Shown in pieces: positions 1 to 8,354 of a stretch of DNA of 64,000 nt. A model generated the notes under the pieces. The model searched no databases. It had not been told where the DNA came from and worked only from the letters and a program-made list of their open reading frames with translations. This DNA is from Candidatus Kirkpatrickella diaphorinae. GTDB lineage: Bacteria > Pseudomonadota > Alphaproteobacteria > Acetobacterales > Acetobacteraceae. Position 1 is the first letter of the stretch. Each line of letters begins with the position of its first letter. The stretch lies in contig NZ_CP107052.1 of NCBI RefSeq assembly GCF_025736875.1, forward strand, positions 1,104,001 through 1,168,000, given 5' to 3'. The position numbers and the translations under genes were made by a program.

Positions 1-647
1 CTCTCCGTCTCAACCGTCGCCTGATAGGGGATCTCCTCATGCGTCTGCATGAAAATCTGCTCTCTCACCAATTCAGCGGCAAGCAGGCGGTCGGGTAGAT
101 CTGTCAAGTCATCCGGCGGGTAAAGATAAGGCCCCTCCGGCAGCGCCTTCGCCAGGGCCTCTATGAGATCGTCAACGCCATCTCCTTTACGTGCACTGAC
201 CATAAAAAGGTGCTCGAAAGACAGGGACGCGCGCAATTCGTCCGCTAAGGGCAGTAAGGCGGCGCGCGGCACCGCGTCGGTTTTATTCAGCACCACCCAG
301 CAGCGTCTCTTCTGCGCCGCGAGCGTGTCGATGATGGCGCGCAGCTCCTCTGTCATGCCCGCGCGAGCATCAATGAGAAGCACGGTGACATCCGCATCCT
401 GCGCCCCCGTCCAGGCGGCTGAGACCATGGCGCGGTCCAGCTTGCGGCGTGGTTTGAAAATACCCGGCGTGTCCACAAGCAGGATCTGCGCCTCACCCCG
501 CATCAGGATCCCCATAATCCGGAAGCGCGTTGTCTGGGCCTTGGGGCTGACGATAGATAATTTCGCGCCTGCCATGCGGTTCAGGAGCGTTGATTTTCCC
601 GCATTTGGCGCGCCGACCAATGCGACAAACCCGGATCGGGTTGTCAT
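1..647 (-). CDS. era: GTPase Era, C-terminus cut by window edge
   Basis: Era is an essential GTPase that binds 16S rRNA and helps 30S ribosome assembly. About 215 N-terminal residues are present. The P-loop GAPNAGKS lies near residues 12-19, followed by the G2-region motif with TTRF, the G3 motif DTPG, the G4 motif NKTD, and VSARKG (G5). The last residues in the window, with the run THEEIPYQATVE, are the entry to the KH domain typical of Era. The KH domain itself falls outside the window. The ATG overlaps the rnc stop codon (ATGA), so the two are translationally coupled, the usual rnc-era order. Confidence 0.96.
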   Translation of the reverse strand, partial: MTTRSGFVALVGAPNAGKSTLLNRMAGAKLSIVSPKAQTTRFRIMGILMRGEAQILLVDTPGIFKPRRKLDRAMVSAAWTGAQDADVTVLLIDARAGMTEELRAIIDTLAAQKRRCWVVLNKTDAVPRAALLPLADELRASLSFEHLFMVSARKGDGVDDLIEALAKALPEGPYLYPPDDLTDLPDRLLAAELVREQIFMQTHEEIPYQATVETE

Positions 648-1426
648 GACATATCCTTCTTTAAGTCAGTTTCTCGCCGTAACAGCCGCATCAGGGCCGA
701 CGCGGCCGCGCTCTCCGCCAGTCTTTTACTGCGCGCCGTGCCTTCCGCACTCAAGGCGAGGGCCGAGACGCGCACAGTGAATTGCGGCGCATGGGACGGC
801 CCTTCCGTGCGGATCGTCTCATAAACGGGTAAAGTGCGGTCATTTCCCAGAACAAATTCCTGAAGAGCCGTTTTGGGATCTTTCGGCGGTGTGATCTGCG
901 CTTCCATAATCGACGCCCAGTGACGATGCACGAAGCGCCTGACAGGGTCGAGCCCCCCATCAAGGTATAGCGCGCCGAGAATAGCTTCCATCGCGTCAGC
1001 AAGGACATTCGCAAGGTGGCGGATGCCCGAGCGCTCCTCATGTTCCGCGATATTCAGCATTTCCGACAGGTCAAGCGCTTCGGCCACCGGGGCCAGCGCG
1101 TTGCGTGAGACGAGGGCCGCGTGACGCGGGCCAAGCGCGCCCTCTGTCTCATCCGGAAAGCGCTCCAGAAGCCATTCCGCCACAACGAGGCCGAGGACGC
1201 GATCCCCGATAAATTCCAACCTCTCATTTGAGGCGAGGCTTTGCCGAGGGTCCGCCCGCCGCGCAGGACGTCGCCCACCACCTCGCAGGGCCACGGCGGA
1301 GCGATGCGTCAAGGCACGCTCCAGAAGGGCGGCGTCTTTGAAAACGTAATCCAGACTTGTCTGAAGGCGTGTCAGAGACACCTTCAGATGCGGTGATGGA
1401 AGAGCGGACTTCCTCGGAGACGACAT
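644..1426 (-). CDS. rnc: Ribonuclease III
   Basis: Endonuclease that cuts double-stranded RNA in rRNA and mRNA maturation. At 260 aa it is somewhat longer than the usual 220-230. The RNase III signature NERLEFIGD sits at about residues 68-76 with catalytic E71 and D75. The second metal-binding pair is D144 and E147 in LADAMEAILGA. A double-stranded RNA binding domain follows from about residue 180. An Arg/Gly-rich stretch at about 47-62, just before the signature, accounts for part of the extra length and is probably a surface loop. The gene lies 7 bases after lepB and overlaps era by 4, so lepB-rnc-era is one transcription unit. Confidence 0.96.
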   Translation of the reverse strand: MSSPRKSALPSPHLKVSLTRLQTSLDYVFKDAALLERALTHRSAVALRGGGRRPARRADPRQSLASNERLEFIGDRVLGLVVAEWLLERFPDETEGALGPRHAALVSRNALAPVAEALDLSEMLNIAEHEERSGIRHLANVLADAMEAILGALYLDGGLDPVRRFVHRHWASIMEAQITPPKDPKTALQEFVLGNDRTLPVYETIRTEGPSHAPQFTVRVSALALSAEGTARSKRLAESAAASALMRLLRRETDLKKDMS

Positions 1427-1433
1427 AAATCCG

Positions 1434-2222
1434 TTATTTCACGACAGAGAAGAGGCGGGACCAGCGAATTTCCGCAGGCCAGTGCCAGATCTCCCAAAGA
1501 GGGTGGCGGGCATCGAAAGAATAGAAAACGAAACGCGCCTTACCGACGAGGTTTTCCATCGGCACATAGCCCAGCCCGTCTTCATCCTGAAAGCGACTAT
1601 CAGCGCTATCGTCCCGATCATCCCCCATCGCGAAGAAGTAGCCCTGCGGCACGACATATTCTTCCGAGTTATTTGCGAAACCGGCCTGCGACCATTGGAG
1701 AATGTCATGCGTGACCGGCTTTCTACCGTCGGAGCCCGGGAGGACCTCCTGATAGAGAATACCGCGCAGCAAGCGGCGATTTTCATCCTGGATTTCGTAA
1801 GGTCGCAGGGGTGTGCGGTCGATCAACTGGTCATTTACATAAAGACGCCCCTCGCGCATCGCGATCCGATCGCCCGGCAGGCCGATAATGCGTTTGATGT
1901 AATCGATCGACGTGTCATGCGTGTATCGAAATACCGCGACATCCCCGCGATGCGGTGCTTTATCGGCTATGCGACCATTGAAGAGGGGCGGCGCAAAGGG
2001 AAAAGAATAACGGGACCAGCCATAATCAAATTTCGTCACAGCAACGTAATCCCCCACAAGCAATGTCGGGATCATGGAACCGGACGGGATTGTGAAGGGG
2101 GCGATGATCAACGTCCGTATCGCCAGAATGACGATGATTGTCGTGATGAGAGATCTCAGAACTTGCCACCAGCTCTCCCGCTTGGGGGCGTCCTCGTTAT
2201 TATCCTGATTTATTGATGACAT
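1434..2222 (-). CDS. lepB: Signal peptidase I
   Basis: Membrane serine protease of family S26 that removes signal peptides from exported proteins. The catalytic Ser (S49) is in IPSGSM directly after one N-terminal membrane segment (about residues 24-42). The general base Lys (K110) is in DYIKRIIGLPGD, and the C-terminal box MGDDRDDSADSRF is present. I chose the start at 2222 because AAAGG lies 5 bases before it. An upstream in-frame ATG at 2252 has AAGGG only 2 bases away. The gene follows acpS closely and precedes rnc by 7 bases. Confidence 0.95.
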   Translation of the reverse strand: MSSINQDNNEDAPKRESWWQVLRSLITTIIVILAIRTLIIAPFTIPSGSMIPTLLVGDYVAVTKFDYGWSRYSFPFAPPLFNGRIADKAPHRGDVAVFRYTHDTSIDYIKRIIGLPGDRIAMREGRLYVNDQLIDRTPLRPYEIQDENRRLLRGILYQEVLPGSDGRKPVTHDILQWSQAGFANNSEEYVVPQGYFFAMGDDRDDSADSRFQDEDGLGYVPMENLVGKARFVFYSFDARHPLWEIWHWPAEIRWSRLFSVVK

Positions 2223-2257
2223 GGTGACCTTTACCTGCGCAACATGCGCCATCGCCC

Positions 2258-2692
2258 TTAGGGCGGGTTGGGAGGAAAGCTGTCTTTATCGATTTCCTGC
2301 GCTTCGATAAAGACCTGCGCGACAGCGTAGGGATGTTCATCCGTTAAAGATAGAAAAATGACGGCGCGTCGCCCTGGCGGCGTTATCGCATTCAGACGCG
2401 CGCGGGCGCCACCGGTCAGGACCAGTGAAGGCTGGCCGGTTGGTAGATTGACCACCTCAATATCCTGAAGAAAGACGCCCTCCGAAAACCCCGTCCCGAG
2501 GGCTTTCGCGCAGGCCTCCTTTGCGGCCCAACGTTTGGCCAGCGTGCCGAAACGACTCGGCCCCTGACGCCGCAAGGCCCGCTTCCGCTCATTCGGCGTA
2601 AAAACCCGATCAAGAAAGCGCCCGCCATGGCGCTGGCAGGCTTTCTCGATGCGGTTGATGTCGCAAATATCCATGCCCGTGCCGATAATCAT
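2258..2692 (-). CDS. acpS: Holo-[acyl-carrier-protein] synthase
   Basis: Transfers the 4'-phosphopantetheine arm of coenzyme A to acyl carrier protein, switching on fatty acid synthesis. The N-terminal motif GTGMDICDINRIE carries the Mg-binding Asp, and WAAKEACAKALGTG carries the conserved Glu/Lys. Length is about 144 aa, slightly long for AcpS because of a C-terminal tail rich in Pro and acidic residues. The start at 2692 has GAGG 5 bases upstream; a GTG 6 bases earlier is also possible. The gene lies directly behind the Rel/SpoT gene and before lepB. pdxJ, a common neighbour of acpS, is absent here. Confidence 0.94.
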   Translation of the reverse strand: MIIGTGMDICDINRIEKACQRHGGRFLDRVFTPNERKRALRRQGPSRFGTLAKRWAAKEACAKALGTGFSEGVFLQDIEVVNLPTGQPSLVLTGGARARLNAITPPGRRAVIFLSLTDEHPYAVAQVFIEAQEIDKDSFPPNPP

Positions 2693-2699
2693 GCCCACC

Positions 2700-4982
2700 T
2701 CAACTCTGCGCCCGTTCGACCTGAATCACCCCTTCGACAGAGCGGAGCGCGGTCATGATGGCGAGGAAATGCCGCAGATCCTGCACTTCAACGTCAAAAA
2801 TAATTTCTAGAAAATCGAGCTGGCGGTTGACGATGCGGATATTTGTGACGTTCCCGCCATGTTTATTGGCGACGTTCGTCAGGCCGGAAAGCACGTTGGT
2901 TTCATCCGCCGTGATGACACTGAATCGCCCGGGAAATTTCAACTGGCTGTGCTCGAGCTTTAAGGCGTCGTAATTCCAGTCAACAGACAGGCGCTTTTCC
3001 GGCGATAAACGCGACGCGTTGATATTCTGACAATTGCGCCGGTGAACCGTCACCCCCCGCCCCTGCGCGATGGCCGCGACAATCTGATCCCCGGGCAGAG
3101 GGTGGCAGCACCCGGCGAATTGCACATCAATGCCATTCCCCACCCCGGCAAGGATGGCCGATGCCGCACGACCGCGCGCCGAGGCGGCATTGGCCGCAGC
3201 AAAACGCGATGTCAGGCCCGGCACCATGCGCGGCGCACGCGGTAACAGGCGCAATTCGGGGTAAGCGGCGTTCAGCACTTCACGCGGGGTGATCTGATTA
3301 CCGCCGACCGCGACGTAAAGATCCTCAACGGTCAGGTATTTGAGGGCTTTGAGCGTCGTCTCGATGATTTTTTCGCTACCATCCACCCCTTCCTGCCGGA
3401 AGAGTTTGGCCAGTGCGGAACGCCCCTGATCAATATTGTTCTGTCTCTGCTGCAGGGCGATGAAGCGCCTGATGCGCGCCCGGGCTTTACCCGTGACAAC
3501 GAAGCGCTCCCAGGTTGGAGAAGGCACACCGCCCCGCGCGGTCATGATCTCGACCTGGTCACCATTCTGCAGCTCATGCCGCAGGGGCATCAGGCGGCCA
3601 TTGATTTTTGCCCCAACGCAGGCATCCCCGACCTGGCTATGCACCGCATAGGCAAAATCAATCGGGGTTGCGCCACGCGGAAGGGAGATAAGCTGACCTT
3701 TCGGCGTGAAGCAGAAAACCTGATCCTGATAAAGCTCAAGCTTGGTGTTTTCGAGGAAGTCTTCCGGCGCTTCCGAATCTTCCAGAATTTCGAGAAGATC
3801 CTGCACCCAGCGCATTTTGACCGATGTGAGCGGGGTGACTTCGGTGGACGCTGCGTGGGCGGACGGGCGCTCTTTGTAAGCCCAATGCGCGGCGACACCA
3901 TTCTCGGCGAAATTATGCATTTCCGGCGTGCGGATCTGCACTTCGATTTTCTGGTTTCGCGGCCGGGAGAGTGTGACGCCTGTATGAAGGCTTTGATACC
4001 CATTGGCTTTGGGCGTGGAAATATAATCCTTAAAGCGGCCCGCGATCATGGGATATGTCGCGTGGATGGTACCTAACGCCGCATAACATGCCTCCCGCGT
4101 CGGCACGATGATGCGGAAGGCCATGATGTCCGAAAGCTGCTCAAACGCGACATTGCGTTTCTGCATCTTGGCCCAGATTGAGTAAGCGGATTTTTCACGC
4201 CCGCGAATTTCGACATCATGAAAATCCGCCTTATGCAGCAGCGCCAACAGGTCCTGACAAATCTGCTCAATAATGTCGGCGCCGTGCCCGCGAAGATAAT
4301 TCAGTCGCCGCCGGATTGTCGCATCGGCTTCAGGCTCCAGCTCTGCAAAGGCCAGGTTCTGAAGCTCCGTCTTGACGCGATCCATACCGATGCGCTCAGC
4401 CAGCGGCGCATAAATATCCATCGTTTCCCGCGCGATGCGCAGGCGGCGGTCTTTACGCTCCACATAATGGAGCGTGCGCATATTATGCAGGCGATCCGCC
4501 AGTTTGACGATCAGCACGCGGATATCGCGCGACATAGCCAGGACAAGTTTGCGGAAATTTTCGGCCTGTTTTGTCCGGTCGGATTGAAGCTCAAGACGCG
4601 TGAGCTTCGTCACGCCATCGACAAGGCCGACAAGGTCATTCCCAAACTCGTTTTTCAGGACGTCCCTTGTGACGAGCGTATCTTCAACCGTGTCATGCAG
4701 AAGCCCGACAGCGATGGCCGTCGCATCCATGCGGAATTTGGCCAGAATATTCGCAACGGCGAGGGGGTGGACGATATAAGGGTCGCCATTATCCCGCAAT
4801 TGCCCCTCATGGGCTTTGCTGGCCACGTCATAGGCGCGCTGGATGAGGTCCAGCTCGCCTTCCGGGATGTATTTCTGTAACCGGGTGAGAAGCCCGTTTA
4901 TCGAAATGACGGGCGTGTTCCCCAACCCGTTTCGATGGGCGCTGGGCTGAAGTCCAGACGACACGTCAGCCCCCTTTCCCAT
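2700..4982 (-). CDS. spoT: Bifunctional (p)ppGpp synthetase/hydrolase (Rel/SpoT family)
   Basis: Makes and degrades the alarmone (p)ppGpp. Domain order over 760 aa: HD hydrolase (about 45-200) with H72, H96-D97 and E100-D101; synthetase (about 255-370) with REKSAYSIW and GRFKDYISTPKANGYQS; TGS (about 420-480); zinc-finger/helical region with CCHP near 660; ACT at the C-terminus. The RFKD motif at residues 316-319 is the form known from bifunctional enzymes, unlike the acidic motif of synthetase-only RelA. With the intact HD residues this predicts both activities. No good ribosome binding site precedes the ATG. It lies 32 bases after rpoZ, a common alphaproteobacterial pairing. Confidence 0.96.
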   Translation of the reverse strand: MGKGADVSSGLQPSAHRNGLGNTPVISINGLLTRLQKYIPEGELDLIQRAYDVASKAHEGQLRDNGDPYIVHPLAVANILAKFRMDATAIAVGLLHDTVEDTLVTRDVLKNEFGNDLVGLVDGVTKLTRLELQSDRTKQAENFRKLVLAMSRDIRVLIVKLADRLHNMRTLHYVERKDRRLRIARETMDIYAPLAERIGMDRVKTELQNLAFAELEPEADATIRRRLNYLRGHGADIIEQICQDLLALLHKADFHDVEIRGREKSAYSIWAKMQKRNVAFEQLSDIMAFRIIVPTREACYAALGTIHATYPMIAGRFKDYISTPKANGYQSLHTGVTLSRPRNQKIEVQIRTPEMHNFAENGVAAHWAYKERPSAHAASTEVTPLTSVKMRWVQDLLEILEDSEAPEDFLENTKLELYQDQVFCFTPKGQLISLPRGATPIDFAYAVHSQVGDACVGAKINGRLMPLRHELQNGDQVEIMTARGGVPSPTWERFVVTGKARARIRRFIALQQRQNNIDQGRSALAKLFRQEGVDGSEKIIETTLKALKYLTVEDLYVAVGGNQITPREVLNAAYPELRLLPRAPRMVPGLTSRFAAANAASARGRAASAILAGVGNGIDVQFAGCCHPLPGDQIVAAIAQGRGVTVHRRNCQNINASRLSPEKRLSVDWNYDALKLEHSQLKFPGRFSVITADETNVLSGLTNVANKHGGNVTNIRIVNRQLDFLEIIFDVEVQDLRHFLAIMTALRSVEGVIQVERAQS

Positions 4983-5014
4983 CTGAGGATGCTGGGTGAC
5001 GCGACGTCAAGATG

Positions 5015-5398
5015 TCAACTGCGCGGGCGGGCACCCTGAATGGAGAAGCCACGCTCCGCGCCGCCTTCGGCCAGATGAGCCTGCTCTTCATCCGCGGTGA
5101 CATCCTGAAGACCGAAAATATTCTGATCGGTCGGGATCAGGTCCAGAACTTCCTCATCCACCGGCTCCGGCTCCGGCGCGCGGGTGAGAGAACGGACAAT
5201 CCCCTCCTCCAGATGAGTCAGATTCAATTTTTCATCAGCGATTTCACGCAGGGCAACGACCGGGTTTTTGTCATTATCCCGTGCGACGAGGATTTCCTCA
5301 CCGCGCGCCACGGCACGCGCACGTTGAGATGCGAGCAGAACCAACTCGAATCGGTTGGGGATTTTCTCAATGCAATCTTCAACGGTGACGCGAGCCAT
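5015..5398 (-). CDS. rpoZ: RNA polymerase omega subunit
   Basis: Small subunit that helps assemble RNA polymerase by chaperoning beta-prime; in proteobacteria it also forms part of a ppGpp site. The start [20 protein letters not shown] is the family hallmark, followed by [12 protein letters not shown] and [13 protein letters not shown]. The 127 aa exceed the usual 90 or so because of an acidic C-terminal tail. AGGGA lies 9 bases before the ATG. It is the first gene of a run leading into the (p)ppGpp enzyme, placing an alarmone target next to its producer. Confidence 0.95.
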   Translation of the reverse strand: MARVTVEDCIEKIPNRFELVLLASQRARAVARGEEILVARDNDKNPVVALREIADEKLNLTHLEEGIVRSLTRAPEPEPVDEEVLDLIPTDQNIFGLQDVTADEEQAHLAEGGAERGFSIQGARPRS

Positions 5399-5499
5399 GC
5401 GGTACGTTCCCTAAAAACAGTGGAAGCCTAAAGATGTAAGAGTTACTCACATAAATATAAGACGTATTTACAAAATTTGGTCCGATAAATCAATGACGT

Positions 5500-5609
5500 T
5501 TGTAAGGGGAACGCCGCCCCTGCCCGACCCGCTTGCAGGAAGATCCTGACACCCGAGTGGAAGAGCCTCGCATTAGGCCGCCCCGACACCAAGCTATCGC
5601 CCCTCACGA
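5500..5609 (-). ncRNA. Candidate structured RNA or long leader upstream of rpoZ
   Basis: This GC-rich block is flanked by AT-rich DNA. On the minus strand an 8-pair closing stem (5600-5607 with 5502-5509, one G-U) encloses a second stem (GCTTG near 5595 with CAAGC near 5531) and three short hairpins. One of these is CAGGA/TCCTG at about 5535-5547. The G-U pair would be an A-C mismatch on the plus strand, so the minus strand folds slightly better. The layout of closing stem, large bubble and inner stems recalls 6S RNA, but I cannot identify the family. It may be only the rpoZ 5' leader. Confidence 0.2.
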
Positions 5610-5639
5610 CAAAGAGGTTAAAATGTGAGGCCGCCATCG

Positions 5640-6098
5640 CTTCGGCAGGAAGAAGTTTTTGTCAGTCCGAATAGTGAATAAGGTGCTGGAAGGGAGGAAA
5701 GCAATTATAAACGCGGCCCTCGAAATATTTTTCGAAAAAAATATAAGTTAATATTAAAAAGATCGTTTCGGAAATACTTGCCAAATGACGATATCTATAC
5801 CGTACTATTATAAAATATCTTAAATGACCATTTGTGCTGTAAAGCCATGTAAAAGAGGCATTTAAAACCTATCGCCGGTTCACAAACACGATCTTTCACG
5901 CCAAAGCACCCGCGTGCAAAACGTTTTTTTTACATAATGTGGAATTTGAGAACAGAATTCGAAATCTTCAATATTCACAATTTTATTTCGAATATCACGC
6001 GATCTACTTTCGTTTTTTCGACAAAGCAGTTCGAATCGATATCCACAGATATTGAAAAAAAACTTGAACAAAAAAATTTTTTATAGTGATATGTCGTC
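5640..6098. other. AT-rich divergent intergenic region
   Basis: No gene is supported here. Base composition is clearly much lower in GC than the rest of the window, with long A and T runs close to the NYN gene. It must hold the promoters for rpoZ (leftward) and the NYN gene (rightward). Visible elements are a hairpin with arms TCGAAA/TTTCGA at 5720-5735, and ATATCCACA at 6039-6047, one base from a DnaA box, within an ATATC/GATAT inverted repeat. A single such box does not support an origin. Confidence 0.5.
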
Positions 6099-6680
6099 AT
6101 GTTTGATAAGAATGAAAAAACGTCTCTCTTTATCGATGGTTCTAGCCTGTATTTCGCTGCGCGAAATCTGGGATTTGAAGTCGATTATAGAATGGTGCTT
6201 GATTTTTTTCGTTTGAAATCCCGACTTATGCGCGCGTTTTACTACGTCGCCATACCTGAGACAGAGGATTATTCCCCGTTAAAGCCGCTGACAGACTGGC
6301 TGGCCTATAACGGTTATTCCCTTGTCACTAAAACAGTGCGGGAATTTACGGATCAAGGCGGGCGCAAACGCCTCAAAGGCAATATGGATGTCGAGATCGC
6401 GGTCGATCTTATGGAGCAGTCGCGCCATATTGACCACGCCGTGATCTTCAGCGGGGATTCCGATCTCAGGCGTGTGACGGAGGCCGTGCAAAGGCGCGGT
6501 GTGCGTGTGACGGTGATCTCCTCCCTGCGCTCCAGCCCCAGCCTGATCGGTGATGATCTCCGGCGCCAGGTCGATCAATTTGTAGAACTTGCGGATATAG
6601 CGGGGCATTTCACGCGGCGGGCGTCAGAGCCTCATGCGCGTCAGAAGTCCTCCCCTGAACCAGCATTGGAGCGCGCATGA
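6099..6680 (+). CDS. NYN-domain (LabA/DUF88) putative ribonuclease
   Basis: 193 aa. PIN-like NYN fold, a family of metal-dependent RNases whose physiological targets are mostly unknown. Conserved acidic residues are visible: D13 in LFIDGSSLY, D97 and D103 in GNMDVEIAVDLM, and D120/D122 in FSGDSDLRRV. The C-terminal 25 residues are basic and Pro/Ser-rich. It is divergent from rpoZ, and an NYN gene beside rpoZ is, from memory, a recurrent alphaproteobacterial arrangement. The ATG is preceded by a very A/T-rich stretch and no clear ribosome binding site. Confidence 0.85.
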   Translation: MFDKNEKTSLFIDGSSLYFAARNLGFEVDYRMVLDFFRLKSRLMRAFYYVAIPETEDYSPLKPLTDWLAYNGYSLVTKTVREFTDQGGRKRLKGNMDVEIAVDLMEQSRHIDHAVIFSGDSDLRRVTEAVQRRGVRVTVISSLRSSPSLIGDDLRRQVDQFVELADIAGHFTRRASEPHARQKSSPEPALERA

Positions 6681-7279
6681 CGGCCCTTATAACGCAACCT
6701 TAAACGTAGCGCCTCTGCCGCGACCACTCTGTAGAAGAGCAACCGTCGGGATATTTCTGGATGGTGAAGAATAGCTGAAGTGTGACCGCAGCAGCTCCTT
6801 GTCGATCGCGACTTAATATTGAGTCGAATTCGATCTCCTCCGCCAAATATCGACGCCCGTCCTATAGTTTTTGGGCTGACAGCCAAATCGAATCGGTGTT
6901 GCGCGGGGGGCACGATCATGCGACCGTTATTGATGCTTCTCACGAGGTCGAAAATTCACATAGCCGCCACAATTATTACAGTGACAGCACATCGTCTGCC
7001 TCGCAATTTAAGCGTCGCACGTTAAGGTGATGTCGTGTCCCGCTGCTTCCACAGTTCTTCCTGACATGCCACCACTTTGGACCCGCCTTCAACCCCCACC
7101 ATTGCGCAGCATGCGCAGCGGGACTAAAGTGCCGTCCTCGATGCCCTCGGAAAATCCATTGTCAGCAAGACACCATCCGAGCAGTAAGCAACCTGACGGA
7201 GATCACCAGGTGCACGACGTCGTTACACCACGTCGCGCATCGTGATTTCTTATGACCGTCTACATGATAGGAGAGTTTT
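6681..7279. other. Intergenic region upstream of sodB, no recognisable gene
   Basis: About 600 bases in which every open frame is short and unlike known proteins. Composition is close to the coding average, so it could be a decayed gene, but I could not reconstruct one in any frame. A 10-base palindrome ACGACGTCGT lies at 7214-7223, about 57 bases before the sodB start, between GGTG and CACC. It could be an operator for sodB. Confidence 0.5.
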
Positions 7280-7888
7280 ATGGCCTTTGAACTGCCCCCA
7301 TTGCCATTTGAGGCAAGCGCCCTTGCAAAGAGAAATATGTGCCAGGAGACGCTCGAATTTCACCATGGCAAGCATCATCAGGCTTATGTCACGGCTTTGA
7401 ATGGCCTCGTCGAGTCCAAACCTGCCTATCAGGGTAAATCGTTGGAAGACATCATTCTGGCAGCGCGTAAACACGTGGATGACACGCCCGTCTTCAATAA
7501 TGCCGGCCAGCACCTTAATCATTGCATCTGCTGGAAAAGCCTGTCCCCGGAGGGTGGTCAAATTCCCGGTCGCCTTGAGACAAAAATCAATGAGGATTTC
7601 GGCAGCGTCGATAACTTTAAAGCCGCATTCAAAACCGCTGCCACGACGCAATTCGGGTCGGGCTGGGCGTGGCTTGTCCTCGGGAAAGACGGCAAGCTTG
7701 CCGTGACCAAAACAGCGAATGCGGCCAGCCCCCTTTCGGAAGATCAGGGCAAAGTCCTTCTCTGCGCCGATGTGTGGGAACACGCTTATTACATTGATTA
7801 TCGGAACCGCCGTCCCGATTACATCTCCAACTTTCTGGATAATCTCGCCAATTACGCATTTGCTGAAGCAAATCTTCTGGCCGCCTGA
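7280..7888 (+). CDS. sodB: Superoxide dismutase, iron type
   Basis: Converts superoxide to hydrogen peroxide and oxygen in the cytoplasm. At 202 aa it is the normal family length. Metal ligands are H28 (EFHHGKHHQAYV), H81 (LNHCICW), D164 and H168 (DVWEHAYYIDY). Q77 in NNAGQHLNH together with NAASPL later follows the iron-type pattern rather than the manganese one. Odd: the usual aromatic residues after H81 (as in NHTFYW) are replaced by Cys-Ile-Cys. AGGAGAG lies 5 bases upstream of the ATG. Confidence 0.95.
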   Translation: MAFELPPLPFEASALAKRNMCQETLEFHHGKHHQAYVTALNGLVESKPAYQGKSLEDIILAARKHVDDTPVFNNAGQHLNHCICWKSLSPEGGQIPGRLETKINEDFGSVDNFKAAFKTAATTQFGSGWAWLVLGKDGKLAVTKTANAASPLSEDQGKVLLCADVWEHAYYIDYRNRRPDYISNFLDNLANYAFAEANLLAA

Positions 7889-7897
7889 GGCAGATGT

Positions 7898-7918
7898 CGG
7901 CCGGCATCGTGCCGGCCG
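7898..7918. terminator. Hairpin between convergent sodB and yajC
   Basis: Perfect 8-pair stem CGGCCGGC/GCCGGCCG with a 5-base loop in the 36-base gap between the two convergent genes. Only a weak T-rich stretch follows on the plus side, so terminator function is inferred from position and stability. Confidence 0.5.
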
Positions 7919-7924
7919 CGCTCC

Positions 7925-8269
7925 TTATTTCTGTTTCGGCTTTTTGACGTCATTCGCCGGTTTGGCGCTGCTGCTTAAAACTGTGGCGACCTTCGCACGG
8001 AGGAGCTTCACACGTGTTTCCGGCGCGATTTCAATGTCGATTTCGGGGTCATTCTCTTTCGCGAGGATGACTGTGGCGATGATCCCGCCAGACGTCACAA
8101 TGCGGTCACCGCGCCGCAATCCCGCAAGCTTCAGCTTAAGCTCCTTCTGACGCGCCTGTTGCGGGCGGATCAGCAGAAAATAAAATATGACAAAAACGAT
8201 GATCAGCGGAAGAAACTGAACAATCCCACTATTTGTAAGCATTGATGCCGCCCATGATAGACAATCCAA
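7925..8269 (-). CDS. yajC: Sec translocon accessory protein YajC
   Basis: Small inner-membrane subunit associated with SecDF-YidC at the Sec translocon. 114 aa with one membrane segment (about residues 17-35, QFLPLIIVFVIFYFLLI) followed by the family motif RPQQARQKE and a small cytoplasmic domain with GDRIVTSGGI. A Lys-rich tail ends the protein. ATG codons at residues 1 and 10 are both possible starts. It stands alone here, not beside secD/secF or tgt. Confidence 0.93.
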   Translation of the reverse strand: MDCLSWAASMLTNSGIVQFLPLIIVFVIFYFLLIRPQQARQKELKLKLAGLRRGDRIVTSGGIIATVILAKENDPEIDIEIAPETRVKLLRAKVATVLSSSAKPANDVKKPKQK

Positions 8270-8354
8270 GGTTCAAGGGATGTCTTCCCTATTGAGGGAG
8301 ACCATAAATGGTGAGGCGCTGGCGTCAAGGCGGCGCATCCGATAAGAAAGCCCC

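Noticed and set aside
5443-5637. Short open frame covering the GC-rich block upstream of rpoZ
   Set aside because: No similarity to known proteins, and the block is better explained by base pairing.
6021-6040. GTTCGAATC, resembling a tRNA or tmRNA T-loop
   Set aside because: The flanking bases form no T-stem, no acceptor stem is present, and the region is simply AT-rich.
5399-6098. Possible tmRNA gene (ssrA), expected beside rpoZ in some alphaproteobacteria
   Set aside because: No tRNA-like acceptor arm, no conserved 5' tmRNA sequence and no tag reading frame could be found on either strand.
6681-7279. Insertion sequence remnant before sodB
   Set aside because: No terminal inverted repeats, target duplication or transposase-like frame could be recognised.
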